DNA of 8,013 nucleotides from Prevotellaceae bacterium. GTDB taxonomy: Bacteria > Bacteroidota > Bacteroidia > Bacteroidales > Bacteroidaceae. Positions 1-6,851 of this stretch are shown piece by piece. Position 1 is the first letter of the stretch, and each line of letters begins with the position of its first letter. Where the stretch lies: positions 1 through 8,013 of the forward strand of contig JAJPYP010000079.1 in the NCBI GenBank assembly GCA_021204885.1. Reading direction: 5' to 3'. Position numbers and translations under genes: made by a program. Below the pieces are notes generated by a model. It made no database searches and was not told the DNA's origin. It worked only from the letters and a program-made list of their open reading frames with translations.

Positions 1-35
1 ACGCACCGCACGACGCCTTTACACGATTGCCGAAG

Positions 36-63
36 CTCCGGGCTGCCGCCCGGAGTTTTTTTT
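36..63 (+). terminator. Intrinsic terminator of an upstream gene outside the window
   Basis: A perfect 8-bp GC-rich stem, CTCCGGGC (36-43) against GCCCGGAG (48-55), encloses the four-base loop TGCC and is followed directly by eight T (56-63). This is a textbook Rho-independent terminator for transcription running on the + strand. There is no matching A-tract on the left, so it is not bidirectional. The gene it ends must lie mostly or wholly before position 1: all three forward frames of bases 1-35 are open, so the bit of sequence present cannot show which product was encoded. Confidence 0.9.
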
Positions 64-371
64 ATGTTCAAGGCATGCCTGCGCCACGGTCGCATTGACC
101 TGACGCCGCTTCCACAAGTCGTTTCTTCTCTATGCATAGCATAGAATACAATATACTTTCTCCACCTTATCCAAATCAAAGCACCATCCTCCTCCCCTGC
201 CGAAGCAGCCATTTTGTCTTGATATTTCTTAGTCCCTCTAAACCGCCTTCAAAAGCCGCCGTTTATGGCGTTTTTATCAAATAGAAAACATTCTACTGTT
301 ATTGCAAGCATATTGTCGTGGCAGTGCATGGATCGAATGGCAATCTTCCAATTTTAGCAATCGGCAGAAAC
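64..371. other. Non-coding stretch without recognised features
   Basis: About 300 bases with no open frame of convincing length on either strand, no tRNA-like fold that I can recognise and no promoter matching the Bacteroidetes consensus. The only local structure is a 10-bp palindrome CTATGCATAG at 130-139 and a degenerate echo (ATCTTCCAAT, 343-352) of the reverse complement of a core found in the repeat array that begins at 372. Confidence 0.6.
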
Positions 372-509
372 TCATCATTGGGAAGATGAGGTGCTCATCT
401 CTATAGAGATTAGGGTATCATCACTGTAGAGATGACACTTTGTTCATTGGGAAGATGACGCCCTCATCTCTATAGAGATGACACCCCCATCTTCTCAATG
501 ATGACACCC
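372..509. repeat. Six-unit array of 18-bp inverted-repeat units, exact 23-bp period
   Basis: Six 18-bp units start at 372, 395, 418, 441, 464 and 487, always 23 bp apart, separated by five-base spacers (GGTGC, GGGTA, CACTT, CGCCC, CACCC; a last CACCC follows unit 6). The frame of a unit is TCATC, eight core bases, GATGA, so each unit is an inverted repeat; unit 5 (TCATCTCTATAGAGATGA) is a perfect 18-bp palindrome. Units 2, 3 and 5 share the TCTATAGA-type core. Units 1 and 4 share ATTGGGAA, and unit 6 carries nearly the reverse complement of that core (TTCTCAAT). Arms are degenerate in units 2 (GATTA), 4 (TGTTC) and 6 (CCATC). GATGA-N5-TCATC across spacers can also pair, so alternative hairpins compete. 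It lies about 150 bp upstream of the CHAT gene promoter. Function is unknown: a protein-binding array, a structured RNA or a dispersed palindromic element are all possible. Confidence 0.85.
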
Positions 510-570
510 CCAAGAAACGCATGCTGTCAAAATATCTGCACGTGTCCGGAATAGACAAAAATTATTATCG

Positions 571-626
571 GCACCTTGAAACAATTGTTTTTTCACTTAG
601 GGTGCGGAAGCGCTTCGATAGCACCC
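571..626 (+). promoter_or_regulatory. Cluster of palindromes just upstream of the promoter
   Basis: Three nested symmetries sit within 56 bases, ending 36 bp before the -33 box. AAACAATTGTTT (579-590) and GAAGCGCTTC (607-616) are perfect palindromes. GGGTGC (600-605) can pair with GCACCC (621-626) around the second palindrome, and its last five bases can alternatively pair with GCACC (571-575) around the first. The position suits operator sites for a regulator of the downstream gene. If the region is transcribed from further upstream it could form alternative hairpins. No specific regulator can be named. Confidence 0.35.
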
Positions 627-662
627 AATCTCCCCCTTCCGCCTTTTATGTGAAAGAATTTG

Positions 663-693
663 TTTGCATTTCACTGTTTTTGCCTTACCTTTG
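663..693 (+). promoter_or_regulatory. Bacteroidetes-type sigma-ABfr promoter of the CHAT gene
   Basis: TTTG at 663-666 (-33 box) and TACCTTTG at 686-693 (-7 box, consensus TAnnTTTG) are separated by 19 bp, the spacing expected for the primary sigma factor of Bacteroides and relatives. Transcription should begin near 698-702, leaving a leader of about 35 nt before the ATG at 735. The site lies inside the longest open frame that could be drawn for the gene (from TTG at 660), so it argues that translation starts at 735 or later. Confidence 0.7.
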
Positions 694-734
694 CCATGAG
701 TGTTACTATAATGTCAACCGCTTATAGAAAGTGT

Positions 735-3700
735 ATGAATCTGCCGGGGATAATAAGCCTTGCGAAACGCATTTGCACGTTGTGCCTGCTCAACGTTTGT
801 ATGGTTGTGCCGGTCAATATGCGCCTTATCTGCTCGTCGATGCTGTTGTGCCTGCTCAACGTTTGCATGGTTGTGCCGGTATGCGCGCAAAGCGGGGAAA
901 GCGCGTCGCCGGCGGGCGGCATGAAGAACGATTCGATAGCTACCACCACTGCGGATGCAATGGATACACGGCGTGCCGAAGAGGTTGCATATCCCGATTA
1001 CACCCGGCGCTTGCGCGACTTGATAAGCTGCGACACCCTGTTTAACGCGGTCTTTGACGCTGTATATAACCAAGACGCCGACTCTGCCGACTACGCGGTT
1101 GCCGCAAGCCTTGTCACCGGGCGTTTGCCTCGCTGCAAGGAGATTTATGGTGCGGAAAGTCCCCAGTATGCCACCATGCTCGTTTGTCTCTCCGCTTGCT
1201 ATTATAACTTGCGAATAGACTCCACAGCCGTGCGGTTAAGTGATGAAGCCATGGATACTTTTCGGAAGGCCTACGACACGGATAACAGGACGTATATCAC
1301 CTTGCTCTTTGCTGTGTCCAACCACTACTTCAACGCATACATTCCCATTGAAGGCGACCGTTATAAGAGGACAGCCTTGCGCCGTTGTGAGAAGATATAC
1401 GACAAAGAGAATCCCGCCTACGCCGTATGGCTCACCAAAGTCATAGATTACAATGCCAAATGGAGTTATTATGCAGCCGAACGTTTGCTTGTACGGTCGG
1501 CCATGCCCTTATACAAGAATATCTATGGTGAAGAAAGTGCCGAGTATGCCTCCCTTTTATCCAAATTGGGCGATTACTTCTTCAAAGAGGACGATTATTA
1601 TAAGGCTTGCATCAATTGTAAGACCGAGGCACAGCTTATATACGAGAAAATCTATGGCAAGGAGAGCACAGAATATGCCCGGTCTTTGGCCGACCTTGCA
1701 GACTACAATGCCAAAACGAGAAATGCAGCCGAAGCCATTGGTCAATGCACGGAAGCTATGGGAATCATGGAAAAGAGATATGGCAGACAGAGCGGGGAAT
1801 ACGCGCGCTTGCTTGGCGCGCTCGCCCGGTACAATGACCTGTCGGGAAACGATTCTGTCGCCATCGGCATCGTGGTTGAAACGGCACCTCTATTCATCAA
1901 ACTATTTGGAAAGGAAAGCGCCGAGTACGCCGACTTGTGGAGCGACTTGGCCCGCTATCATTCTCATACAGGAAACTACGCAGAGGCCTTCAGCGTAGGA
2001 ACCGAGGCACTTGAACTGCAATTGCTTGTTCACGGCAAGGAGAGTGCTGAATCCGCCGCCGCCTTGAACGACTTGGCAAGGTATCACTCCCTCTTGGGCG
2101 ACCACGACAAAGCCATTGACCTCGGCTTCGAGTCGCTTGCGTTGCAAGCGCTTATTCATGGAAAGAAGAGTACCCAATATGCCTGCACTTTAGGCGACAT
2201 CGCCGGGTACTATGCCCGCCGGGGCGATTACGGTCAAGCCATCGACCTTACACGGGAATGTTTAGCCAAATACAGAAACGCGACGGGCAGGGAACGTTCC
2301 GTTTACACCCGGTACCTGCGCGAATTGTTTGACTATTGTTCAGCGTCGGCCCGCTATGAAGAGGCCGTCAACATCGGGAAACAAGACAAGTCTCTCTTTC
2401 AAAAAGAATACGGCGAGACATCTGCAGAATACATTGACTTCTTACTCACTCATCTCGAGAACGAAATGGCAACCGGCGACTACCAAGCGGCCGACAGTAC
2501 CGGATATGAAGTGCTTAGTTGCTATAAGAAGGCTTACGGCGATGCAAATGAAGGGTACGCTGAATTGTTGACACGCTTGGCTGGGTTGTTTGAAGATGTG
2601 GGGGAAGTATCCCTTGAAGAAAGCTACAGGAAAAAGGCTTTGCCCGTTTATGAAGCAGTTTACGGCAAGGAGAGTGAAGCGTATGCCGGACTGCTGACTC
2701 GCTTGATTGATTTGAGTGAAAAAGAGGGCAAAGATTATCTCGCGCTGAAGTATGAAGAAGAGGCTTTGCCCGTCTACGAGGCGGTTTACGGCAAGGAGAG
2801 TGATATATACCGTAAAGAGCGGAATGTTTACGCCCGATTGCTGGGCCGTCAGTTTGATTTGGCTGTAAAGGAAGGAACATATAGGAAGATAATCGACATG
2901 GGCGGCAAGGTGCAATCCGAATACGAGGCGGTATTTGGTAAGGAGAGTGACGAGTGCGCCGCATTGTTAGAGAAGTTGGCCAAGTACCTTGCAGAATATG
3001 GCAAAGCGCGCGAGTCCTTGCAGTCACAAACTGAAAGCATGGAAATCTACGGAAAACTGTATGGCATGGAGAGTGCCCGGTATGCGCGGTCTATGGTCAA
3101 TTTAGCTCTATACACCTACCTTTCGGGCGATGCGCAGGAAGCCATTCGGCTCTCAAACGAAGCCCGTGCCATTCTGCAACGCAACGACAGTACCCGTACA
3201 ACAGCATACGCCTTTAGTTCAGCTAACTTAGCACTTTTCCACGCCTCCACGGGCAACTACGCTGAGGCGCTCGGTATAGGCGGCGAAGCGCTCGAAACAT
3301 GGGAAAGGGTTGCAGAGAAAGACACCGTCGGCTACGCGCGCTGCCTAAGTCAAATGGCCATGTACCGTTTCTGTACCGGCAACTATACGGAAGCCCGCCG
3401 TTTAGGGCTTGAGGCGCTGAGGTTGGAAGGCGACATGATGCCTGATAAGAAAAGCTTCACCTATGCCGGACGCTTGGCCAACCTTGCCCTTTACACCTAC
3501 CTTTTGGGCAATTTCACCGAAGCGGCGCGCCTTGGCAAGGAGGCGATGGAAATCGGGGAAACAATAAATGAACACTCTTCCTTAGATGTAAGGACACCAA
3601 GCGCTATGGCTGCATACAACAGCTTTTATAGAGACATCTATACCGAAGTCATCGGCCTCGCCGCCCAAGCGCTTGCAAGCCGGGACATAAACAAAGGGAA

Positions 3701-6698
3701 AGAGCTTACCGAGCAAGTCACCTTTTTGAAATACGTAGCAAATTATTACCGTCGCACGAAGAGCTACCGCGAGGCAGCCCTATTGGACGCTGTAGTCCTT
3801 CCCATCTATGAACAATACCGCAAAAACACACCTTCCCACGCCGCAGCTTTGGCCAATCTCGCCCTCGACACTTACCGTTCGGGCGACTACAAAGAGGCCG
3901 CCCGGCTTGAGTACGAGATTTTGGACTTATACAAGAAAGTGTACGGCAAGGGAAGTGAGAACTATGCCATAGCCTTAGATAACTTGGCAACTACCCAATA
4001 CAAACTGTACAACTACTCGGAAGCCGCCCGGTTAAAAGGCGAAGCGAGGCCCATCTATGAAAAAGTGTATGGCAGGACAAGTGTCAAGTACGTCAACTTT
4101 TTAATATCTTTGTCCCAATACAATTATGAAGCCGGTAATTACGAGGAAGCCATACACCTTGAAAACGAGATTCTATCGCTTTACGAGCATATCGAATACA
4201 ATGGAAGCAACTTCTTCGATAATATCATCTTTGGCAGTCAATATTCATCCCTGGACAACCTCGCAGCTTATTACTCTGCTATGGGCAACTATCCGAAAGC
4301 TATACAGCTTGAGACTATGGTTCTTGACAATTATAAAAAAGAAGAAAAGGACAAAGATCCATTATACTCACATGCATTAAGTAACTTAGTTAATTTCTAC
4401 AATTCCATAGGCAACTACACCGAGGCTATTCGTTTAGGTACCGAAGTGCTCAACCTTAGGGAACATAACAAAGATTCCGCAAAGTATGCCGGGAGTCTGA
4501 ATAACCTTGCAGTTTCTTATTACTATAACGGTGAAGACTCCATGGCTATCAGTCTTGGAACCGAAGCCGTAGAAATAGAGAAAAGAGTAGCAGGTACAGA
4601 AAATCCCGAATACGCAAGATATTTAGCCAATCTGTCAGCTTGTTATTCCCATATTGATGACTCAGTGGCCATTCGTTTGGGAACTGAAGCCATGGAAATC
4701 CGTAAAAGGGTTTTAGGCACTGACAACTGGAACTATGCCCATTCCCTGTACTTGCTGGCATGCTATTATTCCAAATTTGACAATGATTCCGCTGCCATCC
4801 GTTTGGGAACCGAAGCCTTGGAAATCTATAAAAGAGTTTTAGGCACCGGCCATCCGTACTACACCGAGTCATTGAAAGAACTTGCTTTCATCTATTATAA
4901 TGCCCTTCTATACAACGAAGCCGCCGATTATTCAATCAAGACAACACAAGCAATAAACAATATCATCCGCAGCACCTTCGCTGAACTTACCGCAAATGAA
5001 AGGACACAGTTTTGGAACAAATACAAATCGTGGTATGAAAAGAGTCTGCCTCATTTCGCTTACCATATCAAGAACGATTCCCTCACGGCCACGTTGTATG
5101 ACGGCACGCTCATGAGCAAAGGCTTGCTGCTGAACAGCGAGATGGAAATGGGCAGGCTTCTTTTGGAGAGTGGAGACACTGCGGTAGTGATGAAGTATCA
5201 GGAACTAAAGTCACACAGGGCCTTGTTCAACCAAATGATGGAGAACCGTTATGCTGATTTGCAGGAAATCACCGATTCCGTGGCGCGTATTGTATACAAA
5301 GCCGCCTTGGAAATCAAGATAGATTCTTTGGAAGAACTCATGCAGGCAAGGGAGCGGGAACTCATTCAGGAATCTAAAACGTATGGTGATTATACCAAGA
5401 ACTTGGCCATTGGCTGGAAGCAGGTACAAGAGAAACTTGGGCGTGACGACGCCGCCATCGAGTTCCTGAACTTTGAGGTTGGGAAAGACAGCATAGTGTA
5501 TGCAGCCTTGACACTGACAAAAGAAGACGCTGTGCCGCGTTTGACGCCGCTCTTCGAAAAGAGCGCGTTGGACAGCTTGTCTAAAAGCGATTATTATAAT
5601 ACCACCCGTTTGGCCGATATCCTTTGGAAGCCATTGAACGATGTATTGAGCGACAAGAAGAACGTCTACTTTGCTCCGTCGGGGCGGCTGCACAACATCG
5701 CCATAGAGAGCTTGCCCTGCTATGACGGCCCTGGCTTGATGTCCGGCCGTTGGCGTCTCTACCGTCTGTCGTCCACACGCGAGCTGGCGTTAATCAAAGA
5801 CGAGAACGAAGTGAAGGACGCATACGTCTATGGCGGCTTGAACTACGACATGGATGTGAAAGATGTCGTGGCCAACTACAACAAATACGAGCATAAGAAA
5901 CGCGGCGTTGATTGGGAGACGGTGCACATCGCCGATTCCTTGCAATTGCAGCGCAAAGCGGGCGTGAAGGTACTGGATCCGTTGCCGGCCACAGTGGAGG
6001 AAGTGGAGCACATTGACCGCTCGTTGAAGCGCCGCGACATTCATTCTACCTTGCTTATGGATACCGTAGGTACGGAAGCCTCGTTCAAAGCGCTTTCAGG
6101 CATGAAACCCAACATCCTTCACCTTGCCACCCACGGCTTCTACTGGACCGAGAGCAAGGCCAAGGAGTTTAATCTGCGCTCCATGGCCATGCTGAACGAC
6201 GACACGCAGACGAAATACGTAGAGGACAAAGCCTTGACACGTTCGGGGCTCTTCCTTGCCGGGGCCGAGAATGCTTTCGAGGACGGCAAGCTTCCCGACG
6301 GTGTGGACGACGGCATCTTGACGGCCAAGGAAATCTCTACCTTGGACCTTCGCGGGCTCGACTTGGTTGTCCTCTCCGCCTGCCAGACAGGGCTTGGCGA
6401 GATAACCGGCGACGGTGTGTTTGGCTTGCAGCGCGGTTTCAAGAAAGCTGGTGCCGCCACCATGCTCATGAGCCTATGGGATGTGAACGACAAGGCCACG
6501 CGCCTGCTCATGGAGCAATTTTATGCAGGCATGTTAAGCAAGAAGTCGAAGCTGCAAGCACTTAAAGACGCCCAACAGTATGTGCGCGATTATGAAGTGG
6601 AGGATGCCTACTCACACACCGTTCAACACCCCTTCAAATCGCCCGAGTTCTGGGCGGGATTCATACTGCTTGATGCCGTGGATAACTCTGATAAATAA
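735..6698 (+). CDS. Exported giant TPR-repeat protein with C-terminal CHAT cysteine-protease domain
   Basis: Predicted protein of 1987 residues. Residues 1-51 form a Sec signal region with a duplicated hydrophobic core ending VCA|QS; there is no lipobox, so signal peptidase I is expected. Residues ~135-1409 hold about 30 TPR units averaging 42 residues, with the recurring pattern YGKES-EYA-LL-LA-Y-GNY-EAI-LG-EAL-IY. Residues ~1410-1620 form a helical, partly coiled-coil linker (charged heptad-like stretch ~1488-1557). Residues ~1626-1982 are a CHAT domain (caspase HetF associated with TPRs, peptidase clan CD) with the expected dyad: His1800 in HLATHGF and Cys1883 in LSACQTG, followed by GDGVFGLQRGF and the conserved SLWDVND. 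The family cleaves proteins after activation by a TPR-bound partner; here the signal peptide places it in the periplasm or at the surface. The ATG at 735 is chosen because the promoter at 663-693 rules out earlier starts; ATG 819 gives an equally plausible 23-residue signal peptide. Substrate and ligand are unknown; no gasdermin-like gene is nearby. Unit 14 carries a short insertion and unit 25 is long. The domain call is secure; start and physiological role are less so. Confidence 0.92.
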   Translation: MNLPGIISLAKRICTLCLLNVCMVVPVNMRLICSSMLLCLLNVCMVVPVCAQSGESASPAGGMKNDSIATTTADAMDTRRAEEVAYPDYTRRLRDLISCDTLFNAVFDAVYNQDADSADYAVAASLVTGRLPRCKEIYGAESPQYATMLVCLSACYYNLRIDSTAVRLSDEAMDTFRKAYDTDNRTYITLLFAVSNHYFNAYIPIEGDRYKRTALRRCEKIYDKENPAYAVWLTKVIDYNAKWSYYAAERLLVRSAMPLYKNIYGEESAEYASLLSKLGDYFFKEDDYYKACINCKTEAQLIYEKIYGKESTEYARSLADLADYNAKTRNAAEAIGQCTEAMGIMEKRYGRQSGEYARLLGALARYNDLSGNDSVAIGIVVETAPLFIKLFGKESAEYADLWSDLARYHSHTGNYAEAFSVGTEALELQLLVHGKESAESAAALNDLARYHSLLGDHDKAIDLGFESLALQALIHGKKSTQYACTLGDIAGYYARRGDYGQAIDLTRECLAKYRNATGRERSVYTRYLRELFDYCSASARYEEAVNIGKQDKSLFQKEYGETSAEYIDFLLTHLENEMATGDYQAADSTGYEVLSCYKKAYGDANEGYAELLTRLAGLFEDVGEVSLEESYRKKALPVYEAVYGKESEAYAGLLTRLIDLSEKEGKDYLALKYEEEALPVYEAVYGKESDIYRKERNVYARLLGRQFDLAVKEGTYRKIIDMGGKVQSEYEAVFGKESDECAALLEKLAKYLAEYGKARESLQSQTESMEIYGKLYGMESARYARSMVNLALYTYLSGDAQEAIRLSNEARAILQRNDSTRTTAYAFSSANLALFHASTGNYAEALGIGGEALETWERVAEKDTVGYARCLSQMAMYRFCTGNYTEARRLGLEALRLEGDMMPDKKSFTYAGRLANLALYTYLLGNFTEAARLGKEAMEIGETINEHSSLDVRTPSAMAAYNSFYRDIYTEVIGLAAQALASRDINKGKELTEQVTFLKYVANYYRRTKSYREAALLDAVVLPIYEQYRKNTPSHAAALANLALDTYRSGDYKEAARLEYEILDLYKKVYGKGSENYAIALDNLATTQYKLYNYSEAARLKGEARPIYEKVYGRTSVKYVNFLISLSQYNYEAGNYEEAIHLENEILSLYEHIEYNGSNFFDNIIFGSQYSSLDNLAAYYSAMGNYPKAIQLETMVLDNYKKEEKDKDPLYSHALSNLVNFYNSIGNYTEAIRLGTEVLNLREHNKDSAKYAGSLNNLAVSYYYNGEDSMAISLGTEAVEIEKRVAGTENPEYARYLANLSACYSHIDDSVAIRLGTEAMEIRKRVLGTDNWNYAHSLYLLACYYSKFDNDSAAIRLGTEALEIYKRVLGTGHPYYTESLKELAFIYYNALLYNEAADYSIKTTQAINNIIRSTFAELTANERTQFWNKYKSWYEKSLPHFAYHIKNDSLTATLYDGTLMSKGLLLNSEMEMGRLLLESGDTAVVMKYQELKSHRALFNQMMENRYADLQEITDSVARIVYKAALEIKIDSLEELMQARERELIQESKTYGDYTKNLAIGWKQVQEKLGRDDAAIEFLNFEVGKDSIVYAALTLTKEDAVPRLTPLFEKSALDSLSKSDYYNTTRLADILWKPLNDVLSDKKNVYFAPSGRLHNIAIESLPCYDGPGLMSGRWRLYRLSSTRELALIKDENEVKDAYVYGGLNYDMDVKDVVANYNKYEHKKRGVDWETVHIADSLQLQRKAGVKVLDPLPATVEEVEHIDRSLKRRDIHSTLLMDTVGTEASFKALSGMKPNILHLATHGFYWTESKAKEFNLRSMAMLNDDTQTKYVEDKALTRSGLFLAGAENAFEDGKLPDGVDDGILTAKEISTLDLRGLDLVVLSACQTGLGEITGDGVFGLQRGFKKAGAATMLMSLWDVNDKATRLLMEQFYAGMLSKKSKLQALKDAQQYVRDYEVEDAYSHTVQHPFKSPEFWAGFILLDAVDNSDK
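779..880 (+). repeat. In-frame direct repeat in the signal-peptide coding region
   Basis: A 36-bp sequence at 779-814 recurs at 845-880 with one difference (T800 versus C866, synonymous Cys codons). The offset is 66 bp, exactly 22 codons, so the reading frame is kept and the peptide LCLLNVCMVVPV appears twice. Removing one 66-bp unit would leave a single conventional signal peptide beginning at ATG 735 and ending VPVCAQ. The inserted stretch also contains ATGs at 801, 819 and 840 that could act as internal starts. Confidence 0.9.
2636..2803 (+). repeat. Near-identical TPR unit junctions (recent duplication)
   Basis: The 42 bases at 2636-2677 and those at 2762-2803 lie exactly 126 bp (42 codons) apart and both encode ALPVYEAVYGKESE/D. 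They differ at only four positions, all synonymous third bases of Val, Tyr, Glu and Ala codons. This marks TPR units 12-14 as a comparatively young duplication compared with the other, more diverged units, or one kept similar by gene conversion. Confidence 0.8.
4557..4846 (+). repeat. Three similar helix-B segments in the last TPR units
   Basis: Segments of 41 bases beginning at 4557, 4680 and 4806 encode GTEAVEIEKRVAGT, GTEAMEIRKRVLGT and GTEALEIYKRVLGT, spaced 123 and 126 bp (41 and 42 codons). They are the most uniform part of the C-terminal half of the solenoid, with a Gly-Thr-x-x-x-x-Tyr turn replacing the YGKES turn used further upstream. This suggests that the solenoid was built from at least two separately amplified blocks. 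Confidence 0.65.
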
Positions 6699-6737
6699 AC
6701 TTACTCCATTTCTTCAGGCGGTTTTCCTTCCCGTATG

Positions 6738-6769
6738 CTTGCAGATAAGCGGGAATTACACGATTTTTG
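6738..6769 (+). promoter_or_regulatory. Possible promoter of the SGNH hydrolase gene
   Basis: CTTG (6738-6741) and GATTTTTG (6762-6769) are separated by 20 bp and each differs by one base from the Bacteroidetes -33 (TTTG) and -7 (TAnnTTTG) boxes. Transcription would start near 6775, with a leader of about 75 nt. The 153-bp gap after the CHAT gene fits separate transcription, but no clear terminator lies between, so read-through from the CHAT gene is also possible. Confidence 0.4.
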
Positions 6770-6841
6770 CATGTGAAACCGGGCGGACAATGAAACCGTC
6801 AAAGAAACGCGCCGCAGACAGACAACGAAACAAATCAAAAC

Positions 6842-6848
6842 AAGGAAG
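6842..6848 (+). promoter_or_regulatory. Shine-Dalgarno-like ribosome binding site
   Basis: AAGGAAG ends three bases before the ATG at 6852, in an A-rich leader. Such a purine tract is more SD-like than is usual in this phylum and supports the chosen start of the hydrolase, although its spacing to the ATG is rather short. Confidence 0.5.
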
Positions 6849-6851
6849 AAT

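Noticed and set aside
372..509. CRISPR array, or iteron-type replication origin, as an explanation of the 23-bp-period array
   Set aside because: The pieces between shared arms are only 8 and 5 bases and recur, unlike CRISPR spacers, and no cas gene is present. No replication initiator gene or AT-rich unwinding region accompanies it, so an origin is unsupported.
521..727. 68-residue open frame upstream of the CHAT gene
   Set aside because: It runs through the palindrome cluster and the promoter, has no recognisable domain or ribosome binding site, and its composition looks random.
660..734. TTG start at 660 giving a 2012-residue version of the CHAT protein
   Set aside because: The -33/-7 promoter lies within this segment, so the transcript would begin after the TTG; the added residues also break up the signal-peptide layout.
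882..890. Lipoprotein signal with Cys encoded at 882-884
   Set aside because: The residues before this Cys are Val-Pro-Val; a lipobox needs Gly, Ala or Ser just before the Cys, so signal peptidase I cleavage after the following Ala is more likely.
1453..1998. 181-residue open frame on the + strand in another frame
   Set aside because: It is nested inside the TPR region, which has clear repeat structure in its own frame; no start signal or domain is visible.
2442..3027. Overlapping minus-strand open frames of 157 and 170 residues
   Set aside because: Their internal repeats simply mirror the TPR units coded on the other strand.
6728..6755. Terminator after the CHAT gene
   Set aside because: TTCCCG can pair with CGGGAA, but the stem is only 6-7 bp with a 14-base loop and no T-run follows directly; the nearest five T lie eight bases on and form part of the putative -7 box.
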